From assembly GCA_903845055.1 (NCBI GenBank), contig CAIMWF010000040.1:1-64000 (forward strand): a stretch of 64,000 bases of DNA. Reading direction: 5' to 3'. The notes beneath the pieces are model-generated. The model was given only the letters and a program-made list of their open reading frames with translations. It was not told the origin of the DNA and made no database searches. Below, piece by piece: positions 29,727 to 39,062 of the stretch. Numbering within the stretch: position 1 is the first letter of the stretch; each line of letters begins with the position of its first letter. This stretch comes from an uncultured Bacteroidales bacterium. Lineage in GTDB: Bacteria > Bacteroidota > Bacteroidia > Bacteroidales > FEN-979. The position numbers and the translations under genes were made by a program.

Positions 29727-29757
29727 TACTGCCTATTGCCTGCTGCCTGCTGCCTGT
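29727..29757 (-). repeat. Short tandem repeat family C (TGCCTAT/TGCCTGC)n
   Basis: actactgcctattgcctgctgcctgctgcct, 12 nt before the cytochrome ATG. Confidence 0.9.
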
Positions 29758-29769
29758 TTTCCCAAATAA

Positions 29770-31386
29770 ATGAAACAGTTCGTCACCCACCGGCCGCTCC
29801 TTATCATCCTGGCGATATTTTTCGCAGGATGTTCCTTTGCGCAAATTTCCCCGGGGGAACTTGCGAAGGTCCATGCGCAGCTTGAAGGTATGTCAAATTG
29901 TACCAGGTGCCATATCCTGGGAAAGAAGGTTTCCAACCAGAAATGCCTGGAGTGCCACACCGAACTGAAATCGCGTATCGACGCCAGGAAAGGTTATCAT
30001 TCCTCCCCCGAAATTCTCAATAAGGAATGTGTTTCCTGTCACAGTGACCATCACGGCGTAAATTTCCAGATCGTCAGGTTTGCAAAGGAAAAATTCAACC
30101 ACGCGCTCAGCGGCTTCACGCTGACCGGTGCCCATGCAAAAAAACAGTGCGCCGACTGTCACAAAACGGAGTTCATTAAGGATCAGAAAGCAAAAGGAAA
30201 AAAATTCACCTACCTCGGGTTGGTTACCACCTGCCAGGCATGCCATGCCGACTATCACCAGCAGACACTTTCGCCAAATTGCGGTGACTGTCATGGCACC
30301 GAAGCTTTCAAGCCCGCCCCTAAGTTCGATCATGCAAGGACGAAGTACCCGCTATCGGGGAAGCACCTGGAAGTGCCCTGTATCACATGTCACAGGACCT
30401 GTGTGAAAAACGGGCAGAAATTCCAGGAATTCAAGGGGATCAGGTACGAAAACTGCGTCAGTTGCCATAAAGACGTTCACAATAACAAATTCGGCCAGAA
30501 TTGCACCCAGTGCCATTCTGAGCAATCTTTCAGTGTCATCAAGGGCGCGCAGAACTTTGATCACAATAAAACGAATTTCAACCTCGAAGGAAAACACCAG
30601 AAAGTTGCCTGTACGGCCTGCCACAAATCAAAGTTTATGAATGCCCTGAAATTTGCCCGGTGCGTCGATTGTCACTCCGATTACCACAAAGGCCAGCTTT
30701 CCCGGCAGGGTGTTTCGCCCGATTGTTCCCAATGTCACACGGTTGCCGGGTTTAAAGAATTTTCCTATACCACGGAACAGCACAATCAAAGTGCTTTCAG
30801 GCTGAACGGGTCGCACCTTGCCATTCCCTGTATTGCCTGCCACATCAGGGGAACCACCCCTGGCGACACAACCTGGCGTTTCAGGAAGATCGGAAGCCGG
30901 TGCGGCGATTGCCACCAGGATATCCACAAGGGGCTGATCAATGAAAAATATTACCCGGAGGCCCGCTGCGAAAACTGCCACAACGAAGGCAGGTGGTCCA
31001 ATGTGACCTTTGATCACAACAGGACGAATTTCGCACTGGCAGGGGTCCATGCCATGAAATCATGCCGCGATTGCCATTTCAGCAAAGAAGCTGCGGGCGG
31101 GACGGTTCAAAAATTTGCAGGCGTTGACCCCGCCTGTTCCGCCTGTCATAAAGATATCCATGCAAAACAATTTGAAACCGGCGGTGTCACCGATTGCAGC
31201 CGGTGCCACGAACAGGCAGCCTTCAAACCTGCAACAAAATTCGATCATTCCAAAACAGGTTTCCCCCTGGATGGGAAACATCGTGACGTGGCCTGCAACA
31301 AATGCCACAAATCAATGGTTGACAACGGGTTGACCTTTATTCTTTACAAAATAAAAGAATTCAGATGCGAAAACTGTCATCATTAA
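29770..31386 (+). CDS. Multiheme c-type cytochrome with 20 CXXCH motifs
   Basis: Signal peptide MKQFVTHRPLLIILAIFFAGCSFAQ; 20 CXXCH counted by eye, from CTRCH to C-terminal CENCH. Confidence 0.95.
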   Translation: MKQFVTHRPLLIILAIFFAGCSFAQISPGELAKVHAQLEGMSNCTRCHILGKKVSNQKCLECHTELKSRIDARKGYHSSPEILNKECVSCHSDHHGVNFQIVRFAKEKFNHALSGFTLTGAHAKKQCADCHKTEFIKDQKAKGKKFTYLGLVTTCQACHADYHQQTLSPNCGDCHGTEAFKPAPKFDHARTKYPLSGKHLEVPCITCHRTCVKNGQKFQEFKGIRYENCVSCHKDVHNNKFGQNCTQCHSEQSFSVIKGAQNFDHNKTNFNLEGKHQKVACTACHKSKFMNALKFARCVDCHSDYHKGQLSRQGVSPDCSQCHTVAGFKEFSYTTEQHNQSAFRLNGSHLAIPCIACHIRGTTPGDTTWRFRKIGSRCGDCHQDIHKGLINEKYYPEARCENCHNEGRWSNVTFDHNRTNFALAGVHAMKSCRDCHFSKEAAGGTVQKFAGVDPACSACHKDIHAKQFETGGVTDCSRCHEQAAFKPATKFDHSKTGFPLDGKHRDVACNKCHKSMVDNGLTFILYKIKEFRCENCHH

Positions 31387-33323
31387 TCCTGGTAACGCTC
31401 TTTGCAGTGAAGCTTTTTGCCCAGCCTTCGCCCCACGGGGAAGGATATAAAGCCAATTGCATGGATTGTCATAATACCTCCGGCTGGAAAATCGACACGA
31501 AAAAGTTGTCTTTCAACCACAATTCGACAAATTTTCCGCTGATCGGCCAGCATGTTGCCGTCGATTGCCGTGGCTGCCACAAATCACTGGAGTTTTCCAT
31601 GGCAGGGAAGGAATGCATCTCCTGTCATACCGACATCCACAACCAGACGGTCGGCATGAATTGCGAAAGGTGCCACACACCGGCTTCCTGGATCGTCAAC
31701 AACATCACCGAGATCCACCAGCGAAGCCGGTTCCCGCTGGTCGGTGCGCACCGTTCGGCCGATTGCTATGCCTGCCATAAAAATGCATCGGCAAATCTCT
31801 TGCTGTTTGGTCCTCTTGGCGTTGAATGCATCGATTGTCACGAGCAGAATTATAACGCAACTACCAACCCAAACCATGTCGCGGCGAATTATTCCAAAAA
31901 CTGTCTCGAATGCCACAAGATCACCGCTGTTTCGTGGACCGGTGCCGGGATCAACCATAGTTTTTTCCCACTGACCGCCGGCCATGCGGTGAGCAACTGC
32001 CAGGACTGCCACAAGACCCCGAACTATGCCAGCACCTCTCCCGATTGTTTTTCGTGTCACCAGTCCAATTACAATACCACCTCCAATCCAAACCATGCCT
32101 CCATCGGCTTCTCCACCAGCTGCAAGGATTGCCATACCACCAATCCCGGGTGGAAACCGGCTCAGTACAAGGATCATGATGCAAAATCGTTCCCGATCTA
32201 TTCAGGCAAGCACAATGGCGCATGGAGCCAATGTTCGGAATGTCATCAGAATCCCGCCAGTTATGTTCAATTTACCTGTATCGATTGCCACGATCACAAC
32301 CAGGGCGACATGAACCGCAAGCACAACGGCGTGACCGGCTATGCATGGAACAGCCCGGCCTGCTTCGCCTGTCATCCGACCGGGTCAAAAGACGGAACCT
32401 TCAACCACGCCAACTCGGGTTTCCCGCTCACCGGCGCCCATACCACCCTGGAATGCATCAAATGCCATGCAAACGGCTATGCAGGAACTTCGCCGGTTTG
32501 CTATAGCTGTCATGCCACGAACTACAACCAGTCGACCAATCCGAACCACGTCGGAAAAAATATTCCCACCGACTGCGCTACCTGCCATACCACTGCACCG
32601 GGCTGGAAACCGGCAACCTTCGCCATTCATGGCAACTATTACCCGCTTACCGGCGCGCATGCGACCATCGCAACCAATTGTGCCAGCTGCCACCAGGGCA
32701 ACTATGCCACCACCCCGAATACCTGCGAAGGATGCCACCTGCCCAATTATAATGCCACCACCAACCCAAACCATGCAGGCATCAGCATCCCGACCACCTG
32801 CATCACCTGTCACACCACCACGCCAAACTGGAAACCGGCCACCTTCCCCATCCACAACAACTATTACATCCTGGCCGGGGCCCACATCTCCCTCGACTGC
32901 AGCACCTGCCATAACGGGACCTACAATACCTCCACGCCATCCACCTGCGTCGGCTGCCACCTGACAAACTATAACCAGACCACGAACCCGGCCCATGCCG
33001 CAGCCCAGTTCCCGACAACCTGCGCCGACTGCCATTCTCAAACAGCCTGGTCCCCGTCAACCTGGAACCACGACGGCCTCTATTTCCCGATTTATTCAGG
33101 GAAACACAAAGGGAGATGGTCAACCTGCGCCGACTGCCATACCAATCCGGCCAATTATGTAGTGTTCACATGCACCACCTCCTGCCATCCCCAGGGTTCG
33201 ATGAACAACAGCCACCAGGGTGTAAGCGGGTACAGTTACAACAGCGCGGCCTGCTACAGTTGCCACCCGACCGGCTCAACAGGGAAAATGATGGACCATT
33301 TCATCAAGAAGCAAAAAGAATAA
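31365..33323 (+). CDS. Multiheme c-type cytochrome with 24 CXXCH plus one CX3CH motif
   Basis: Signal peptide MRKLSSLILVTLFAVKLFAQ; 24 CXXCH and CTTSCH counted by eye; overlaps previous CDS by 22 bp. Confidence 0.95.
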   Translation: MRKLSSLILVTLFAVKLFAQPSPHGEGYKANCMDCHNTSGWKIDTKKLSFNHNSTNFPLIGQHVAVDCRGCHKSLEFSMAGKECISCHTDIHNQTVGMNCERCHTPASWIVNNITEIHQRSRFPLVGAHRSADCYACHKNASANLLLFGPLGVECIDCHEQNYNATTNPNHVAANYSKNCLECHKITAVSWTGAGINHSFFPLTAGHAVSNCQDCHKTPNYASTSPDCFSCHQSNYNTTSNPNHASIGFSTSCKDCHTTNPGWKPAQYKDHDAKSFPIYSGKHNGAWSQCSECHQNPASYVQFTCIDCHDHNQGDMNRKHNGVTGYAWNSPACFACHPTGSKDGTFNHANSGFPLTGAHTTLECIKCHANGYAGTSPVCYSCHATNYNQSTNPNHVGKNIPTDCATCHTTAPGWKPATFAIHGNYYPLTGAHATIATNCASCHQGNYATTPNTCEGCHLPNYNATTNPNHAGISIPTTCITCHTTTPNWKPATFPIHNNYYILAGAHISLDCSTCHNGTYNTSTPSTCVGCHLTNYNQTTNPAHAAAQFPTTCADCHSQTAWSPSTWNHDGLYFPIYSGKHKGRWSTCADCHTNPANYVVFTCTTSCHPQGSMNNSHQGVSGYSYNSAACYSCHPTGSTGKMMDHFIKKQKE

Positions 33324-33333
33324 AGTTCTTCCG

Positions 33334-34980
33334 ATGAAAAACTACCTTCCATTTTTCTTACTGGTGCTGTCGGCCTTTTCGCTTTCTGGCCAGGATCTCA
33401 GCCAACTCACCGAGGGTAAAATCTCCTATGTCACCGCACAGAACATTTATGTAAAGTTCTCCTCTACCGCCACTATCACAGCAGGCGATACGCTATATCT
33501 CACCAGAGATGGCCACCTGGTCCCCGGCGCGATCGTTAAGGACCTTTCATCCATTTCCTGTGTTTGTGTTTCCCTTGTCGCGGAAAAATTCACGGTAGGG
33601 ACCACCCTGGTCTCCACGAAAAGGATGCCCGTGGCGGCAACTGCAACTCCGGCCGTCATACCTGCGGGAGGATCGGGGAACACCGGTCTTCCTGCCAGAC
33701 AGGATTCCTCAGCGAAATCAAAGACACCAACCAAAAAGCCGAAACAGCTTCTCAGCGGGTATCTTTCGGTGGTCTCTTACCTGAATTTCTCCAATAATTC
33801 CGCCAACAACCAGCAGATGCGTTATAACTTTTCAATGGCCATCCAGAACATAGGAGGATCAAAATTTTCAGCCGAAACCTACCTTTGCTTTGCACACAGC
33901 CTGAACAACGGGAGTGATATTAAAAGTGACATTTTTAACGGGCTTAAGATATACAGCCTCGCGGTGAATTATGAGATCAACCGGCATAACAACCTCTGGC
34001 TGGGAAGGAAGATCAATCCCAGGATCTCGAACGTAGGGGCCATCGACGGCCTGCAGTATGAACTTAAAACAGGGGCGATGACTTTCGGTGCGATTGCCGG
34101 CACACGACCTGACTACCGTAATTACAGTTTCAATGCCAGCCTGCTGCAATACGGGGGATATGTCTCCCACGACCTGCCCGGGAAAAACGGGACCATGCAG
34201 ACGACGCTGGCATTTGTGGAACAGACGAACAACGGCGTCACCGACCGCAGGTTCGCCTATGTGCAGTATTCGAATGCACTTGTCCGCAATCTTTACTTTT
34301 TCGGATCGGCTGACTTTGATTTTTACAAAAAGACCATGAATCCGGTCGATACTACGGTAAGAAAAGACACCACTTATAAAATCAACAATTCCCCCAGCCT
34401 CTCCAATGTCTTCGTATCCCTCAGATACCGCCCCCTGAAGCAATTGTCGTTTTCGGTTACCTATAGTTCAAGGCAGAATGTGATCTATTACGAAACCTAT
34501 AAAACCATTGTTGACAAACTACTGGAGGCGGCGACGGTCCAGGGTTTTACCGTCCAGGTCACGGTTCAGCCAGTGAAACTGCTCTCGATCGGGATCAACG
34601 CAGGTTACCGCGACAGTAAAAAAGATCCCAGGCCGACAAAAAATTATTACGGGTATTTAACTTACAGCCGCTTGCCCGGCCTCAATGTTTCGGCGACTGT
34701 TTCGGTAACCGTTCTTGAAACAGGTTACATGTCGGGAAAGATATACAGTGGTGGATTATCGCGTGACTTCGCTGCGGGAAAACTTTCGGCAGGGCTCGAT
34801 TACAGGTACGTAATCTACAAATTCTATGACGGCGAAACCATGCCGGGTCAGCACATGGGGGAGATCAATTTTACATGGAGAATAATAAAAAAGCTCTCGT
34901 TTGGACTCTATTATGAAGGTACCTTTGACAAACAGACGACCTTCAACCGGATTTATGTCAACATAACCCAGAGATTCTGA
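33334..34980 (+). CDS. Outer-membrane beta-barrel protein with N-terminal SH3-like region
   Basis: Signal peptide; alternating beta-strand pattern; C-terminal aromatic (IYVNITQRF); directly downstream of multiheme cytochromes. Confidence 0.65.
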   Translation: MKNYLPFFLLVLSAFSLSGQDLSQLTEGKISYVTAQNIYVKFSSTATITAGDTLYLTRDGHLVPGAIVKDLSSISCVCVSLVAEKFTVGTTLVSTKRMPVAATATPAVIPAGGSGNTGLPARQDSSAKSKTPTKKPKQLLSGYLSVVSYLNFSNNSANNQQMRYNFSMAIQNIGGSKFSAETYLCFAHSLNNGSDIKSDIFNGLKIYSLAVNYEINRHNNLWLGRKINPRISNVGAIDGLQYELKTGAMTFGAIAGTRPDYRNYSFNASLLQYGGYVSHDLPGKNGTMQTTLAFVEQTNNGVTDRRFAYVQYSNALVRNLYFFGSADFDFYKKTMNPVDTTVRKDTTYKINNSPSLSNVFVSLRYRPLKQLSFSVTYSSRQNVIYYETYKTIVDKLLEAATVQGFTVQVTVQPVKLLSIGINAGYRDSKKDPRPTKNYYGYLTYSRLPGLNVSATVSVTVLETGYMSGKIYSGGLSRDFAAGKLSAGLDYRYVIYKFYDGETMPGQHMGEINFTWRIIKKLSFGLYYEGTFDKQTTFNRIYVNITQRF

Positions 34981-35102
34981 GCTTTCTTCAGCTCATGTTC
35001 CTGATTCACAGTCTTTACCGGTTTGTTTGACTATGTCCGATAAATCGATTAATTTTGCCGGAAATTTACAAACCCGGTTTTAACAGAAATAACATAGAAG
35101 GA

Positions 35103-35837
35103 ATGAACAAAAGTAAATTTGTAGCGATCGGCGTGCTGCTGGTCATGGCCATTGTTTTTGTGATGACAACCTGCTTCAGGGGAGGAAAAAAAGATAAAGC
35201 AAAGGATCTGCCTCCCGGAACCCATGCCGTAACGGTTGTGGATATAACACAGACCTCGAATTACACCTACCTGCAGGTTGAAGAAAACGATGCAAAATTC
35301 TGGATTGCGGTGGTGAAGCGTGATGCCAAAAAGGGTGACGTCATCTATTACAAGCAGGCGATGGAAATGAAGAATTTCGCCAGCAGGGAACTTGGAAAAA
35401 CCTTTCCTTCCGTCTATTTTGTCCAGGATCCGAGCGACAAGCTTATCGTCCCCGTAAAACCCGAAGCCCCACAGGCCATGACACCCAAAAAAGCCGAGAT
35501 CATCCGCAGGACCGATATTTCTGTGAAAGTGCCCCAGGGAGGGATATCCATTGCCGAGTTGTATAAAAACCGGGACAAATATGCAGGCAAGCCGATCGTT
35601 GTCAGGGGTGTGATCACCAAATACAACGACAAGATCATGCAGAAAAACTGGGTTCACATCCAGGACGGAACCGATTTTTCAGGTAAATTCGATCTCGCCG
35701 TTACCACCTCCGACAGTCTTACGGTCGGCGCCACCGTCACTTTCAGGGGCATCATTGCCCTGAACAGGGATTTCGGGGCAGGCTATGTTTACGAGATCAT
35801 CATGGAACAGGCCAAATCGGGCGACATCACCCGGTAG
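35103..35837 (+). CDS. Membrane-anchored/periplasmic OB-fold-like protein
   Basis: N-terminal TM; AELYKNRDKYAGKPIVVRGVITKYNDKIMQKNWVHIQDGTDFSGKFDLAVTT. Confidence 0.6.
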   Translation: MNKSKFVAIGVLLVMAIVFVMTTCFRGGKKDKAKDLPPGTHAVTVVDITQTSNYTYLQVEENDAKFWIAVVKRDAKKGDVIYYKQAMEMKNFASRELGKTFPSVYFVQDPSDKLIVPVKPEAPQAMTPKKAEIIRRTDISVKVPQGGISIAELYKNRDKYAGKPIVVRGVITKYNDKIMQKNWVHIQDGTDFSGKFDLAVTTSDSLTVGATVTFRGIIALNRDFGAGYVYEIIMEQAKSGDITR

Positions 35838-36102
35838 CATCCTTTCCCGGTTTGCCGGGCTCCTCATTTCTCACCACTTCGATTTTCAGGTCGGCGACCA
35901 TCGCGGCCACGGCACCTGCCGCTGCCAGCATCGGGGCGAGTATGGCCCCGATCACCCCGAAGGTTACAGGAATTTCAAGATACACCTTGCCGTCGGCATC
36001 CTTGATGATCAGCCGGCTTACGTTTCCTTCGTGCAGGAGCTGTTTGATCTTTTCAACCAGTTCCTCCCCTTTGACACGGAATTCTTCTCTGAAATCTTCC
36101 AT
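35827..36102 (-). CDS. DUF4342 family protein
   Basis: EEFRVKGEELVEKIKQLLHEGNVSRLIIKDADGKVYLEIPVTFGVIGAILAP. Confidence 0.85.
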   Translation of the reverse strand: MEDFREEFRVKGEELVEKIKQLLHEGNVSRLIIKDADGKVYLEIPVTFGVIGAILAPMLAAAGAVAAMVADLKIEVVRNEEPGKPGKDATG

Positions 36103-36107
36103 TTTGC

Positions 36108-37484
36108 TTATTTTATCAACATTTTAACGATCCGGAGTTTGTTTTTATATGGTGCGTAGCGGATAGGAACATCCATGAAATTGGCCTTTTTCATGATGGA
36201 CCGCGTATGGGAAAACACCTCGAAACTGTACTTTCCGTGGTAATGCCCGATGCCACTGTTCCCCACCCCGCCGAAAGGCAGGCGGTCGTTGGCAATGTGC
36301 ATCAGCACCTCGTTGATGCACCCCCCACCTGAGGAGGTTTTGGCAAGCAACTCTTTCTGTTTCTTCGTGTTTTCGGAAAAATAGTAGAGTGCAAGCGGTT
36401 TCGGATGCGCGTTAACATACCGGATGACCTCTTCCGGTTCGTCAAAGGTCATCACCGGGAGGATGGGCCCGAAGATTTCCTCCCCCATCACCGGGTCGCC
36501 GGGTTTTACTTCGTCGATGATCGTCGGTGAAATATACCGTGATTCCAGGTCGACCACACCCCCGGCCAGGACGTGCGCCCCTTTGAGGAATTGCGCGAGG
36601 CGTTCGGTTTTGGCGACGGTAGCGATGCGGACAAAATCGGGACTCGTTTTCGGGTCAATTCCGAAATATTCGGTGATTTTCAGTTTCATAAGCTCCATGA
36701 GTTCGGCCTTGACCGACGCATGGACAAACAGGTAATCGGGTGCGATGCAGGTTTGTCCCGCATTGATGTATTTCCCCCATATGATCCGGCTGGCGGCAAT
36801 TTTCAGGTTGGCATCCCGGTCGACGATGCAGGGACTTTTCCCCCCCAGCTCGAGCGAAACCGGTGTCAGGTTTTTTGCCGCCGCCTCCATGACCACCTTG
36901 CCGACCACCGGGCTGCCCGTGAAGAAGATGTAATCCCATTCCTGGGCGAGCAATGCCTGGTTGGCCGCACGGCCTCCCCCGAAAATGGAAATATACTCTG
37001 GCGGAAAAAATTCCGTGATCATCTGCCGCATCACATCGGCAGTATCAAGTGTAAACTCCGACGCCTTGAGCGTAACGCAGTTGCCGGCCGATATCGCCCC
37101 CACCAGCGGGTTGATCAGCAACTGGAAGGGATAGTTCCAGGGGGCGATGATGAGCACCATTCCGTAGGGCTCGCTGTATATACGGCTGTCGGACCAGAAA
37201 TGGATCATCTGGTTCGTATGCACCCGCCTGGGTTTCGCCCACCGCTTCAGATGACGGATATGCTCCCTGATCTCGGTCAGTACCAGTCCTAGTTCGGTGG
37301 CATATGCCTCGAATTTCGACTTGTGCAGGTCCTTCCACAGCGCATCATACAGCCGTTCCTCATAGGCCAGGATCGCCTTTTTTAATATTTTCAGCTGTGT
37401 TATCCTGAAATCAATCTCCTTTGTTTGATGCGTTGCGAAAAAGAACCGTTGTTTATCAACAACCAACCGGACTTCGTCTGTCAT
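36108..37484 (-). CDS. Aldehyde dehydrogenase
   Basis: IAPWNYPFQLLINPLVGAISAGNCVTLKASE; LELGGKSPCIVD; INAGQTCIAPDYLFV. Confidence 0.95.
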   Translation of the reverse strand: MTDEVRLVVDKQRFFFATHQTKEIDFRITQLKILKKAILAYEERLYDALWKDLHKSKFEAYATELGLVLTEIREHIRHLKRWAKPRRVHTNQMIHFWSDSRIYSEPYGMVLIIAPWNYPFQLLINPLVGAISAGNCVTLKASEFTLDTADVMRQMITEFFPPEYISIFGGGRAANQALLAQEWDYIFFTGSPVVGKVVMEAAAKNLTPVSLELGGKSPCIVDRDANLKIAASRIIWGKYINAGQTCIAPDYLFVHASVKAELMELMKLKITEYFGIDPKTSPDFVRIATVAKTERLAQFLKGAHVLAGGVVDLESRYISPTIIDEVKPGDPVMGEEIFGPILPVMTFDEPEEVIRYVNAHPKPLALYYFSENTKKQKELLAKTSSGGGCINEVLMHIANDRLPFGGVGNSGIGHYHGKYSFEVFSHTRSIMKKANFMDVPIRYAPYKNKLRIVKMLIK

Positions 37485-37522
37485 ATTTTTGGTATTTAGT
37501 ATTCATTGTTGGAAAAAGAAAA

Positions 37523-37625
37523 AAGGCAATAGGCAGTAGGCAGTAGGCAATAGGCAATAGGAAAATTTACCCTCTCCGTTATTTATACTTTTTCGCTACC
37601 TCACTACCTCGCTACCTCGCTACTT
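37523..37625. repeat. Composite repeat island: family C (AGGCAAT)n then family A inverted (TCGCTACC)n
   Basis: aaggcaataggcagtaggcagtaggcaataggcaatagg...tttcgctacctcactacctcgctacctcgctactt. Confidence 0.95.
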
Positions 37626-38444
37626 ATCTCCTCCATGCCCCGTAAACCCTCCCATCGACCTGTATACACCCAGCCATCTGCCGGCAACCAGGTCGAACAA
37701 ACTCACCGGGAGGATTCCTTTGGTGAAGGGCAGCAGTTTCACCATGAAGGGCGCCCTGACAAAGAGTTTGTTTGCCTTGACGGCCCTGACCACCCTGGCC
37801 GCAATATCTTCAGGTTTCAGGAGCGGCATGAGCGGATTTACGCGAACCCCGGTAAACATCCCCGTGTTGATATAGGATGGCGTGACCGTTGTGACATGGA
37901 CTCCCGTCTGCGACCGTTCAAGTTCAATCCGCAGGGAATCGGACCACCCGGCAACGGCCCATTTGCTGGCGCAGTAAACCGACATCTGAGGATTTGAAAG
38001 CATCCCGGCAGCGGAGGAGATGTTGACGATATGTCCCTGTCCTTTGCTGATCATTGCCGGCAGGAACTCCAGCGTGACGTGCATCAGCGCATTGGTGTTG
38101 ACGGCCATCGTGCGGTCGATCTCGGGGTGGGTGAACCCGGCAAAATTCCTGTTACCGGAGATGATCCCCGCATTGTTTATAAGGATGTCCACCTCGCCGG
38201 CTTCAGCCCTGACCTTAACGGCTGTTTCAATAACTGCCTGGAGATCGGACACATCCACCAGGTATGGGTGGACGATGAAATGCATGGAGCGAAATTCGCG
38301 CGTGGTTTCATCCAGTTTTTCCTTGCTGATGTCCCAGATTACCAGCTGTTTCGCCCCTTCCTGCAGGCACATGTCACCCATCAGCCGACCGATACCGGAT
38401 GCACCGCCTGTAACCAGCACTGTCTTGTCTTTCAGTTTTGTCAT
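37620..38444 (-). CDS. Short-chain dehydrogenase/reductase
   Basis: VLVTGGASGIGRLMGD; NNAGIISG; SSAAGMLSNPQMSVYCASKWAVAG. Confidence 0.93.
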   Translation of the reverse strand: MTKLKDKTVLVTGGASGIGRLMGDMCLQEGAKQLVIWDISKEKLDETTREFRSMHFIVHPYLVDVSDLQAVIETAVKVRAEAGEVDILINNAGIISGNRNFAGFTHPEIDRTMAVNTNALMHVTLEFLPAMISKGQGHIVNISSAAGMLSNPQMSVYCASKWAVAGWSDSLRIELERSQTGVHVTTVTPSYINTGMFTGVRVNPLMPLLKPEDIAARVVRAVKANKLFVRAPFMVKLLPFTKGILPVSLFDLVAGRWLGVYRSMGGFTGHGGDK

Positions 38445-38633
38445 TTGTTTGGTTTTTACCCGGAATAAATTCAAAAATAGTCATTTTTCATGTGAAAAGA
38501 TATTTTATCGCATTTGAATTTGCAGTTACACGTCATGTCGGGTCCCGTTATTCCGAAATTTTTCCGTAATTTTGCACGGTTCTTTCCGCTTATTTTTTTG
38601 AATTCCTGATAAATTCTGCGGGATAAAGAATTA

Positions 38634-38665
38634 TTTGGTGATATTAAAAGAAATTCGTAGATTTG
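38634..38665 (+). promoter_or_regulatory. Bacteroidota-type promoter for rpsO (TTTG-N20-TAGATTTG)
   Basis: TTTG 38634-38637, TAGATTTG 38658-38665; matches the -33/-7 consensus TTTG / TAnnTTTG. Confidence 0.7.
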
Positions 38666-38716
38666 CAGCCCGTTTAAAAGACCCATTTAAAATTAACAGA
38701 ATCAACACGTACAGCA

Positions 38717-38986
38717 ATGAATTTAGCTCCTGAAGTAAAAAAGAACGCATTTAAGGAATACGGAAAATCAGAGTTTGACAGTGGCTCGACAGAGGCCCAG
38801 GTGGCCCTTTTCACCATGAAAATCCAGCATCTGACCGAACATCTGAAGATTAACAAGAAAGACATGGTCACCGAGCGTTCGCTTGTGATCATGGTAGGCA
38901 AACGCAGGAAATTGCTGGATTATCTTAAAAGCAAAGAGATTCAACGTTACCGCGATATCATTAAAAAACTCGGTATCCGTAAATAA
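38717..38986 (+). CDS. rpsO: 30S ribosomal protein S15
   Basis: FDSGSTEAQVALFTMKIQHLTEHLKINKKD; VGKRRKLLDYLKS. Confidence 0.98.
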   Translation: MNLAPEVKKNAFKEYGKSEFDSGSTEAQVALFTMKIQHLTEHLKINKKDMVTERSLVIMVGKRRKLLDYLKSKEIQRYRDIIKKLGIRK

Positions 38987-39012
38987 ATTAATTTTTTTCT
39001 TTATAAATCAAG

Positions 39013-39041
39013 AAAGAGGCAATGTGATAATTGCCTCTTTT
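39013..39041 (+). terminator. Intrinsic terminator/attenuator between rpsO and pnp
   Basis: AAAGAGGCAAT-GTGATA-ATTGCCTCTTT, 11 bp perfect stem, short U tract. Confidence 0.75.
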
Positions 39042-39062
39042 AATATCTGAAAGACAACACAC

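Noticed and set aside
31584-33041. Long minus-strand ORFs (31584-32177, 32385-33041) opposite the multiheme cytochrome
   Set aside because: Antisense of repetitive heme-motif codons; no independent coding evidence.
36573-37292. 239 aa plus-strand ORF opposite aldehyde dehydrogenase
   Set aside because: Antisense shadow ORF.
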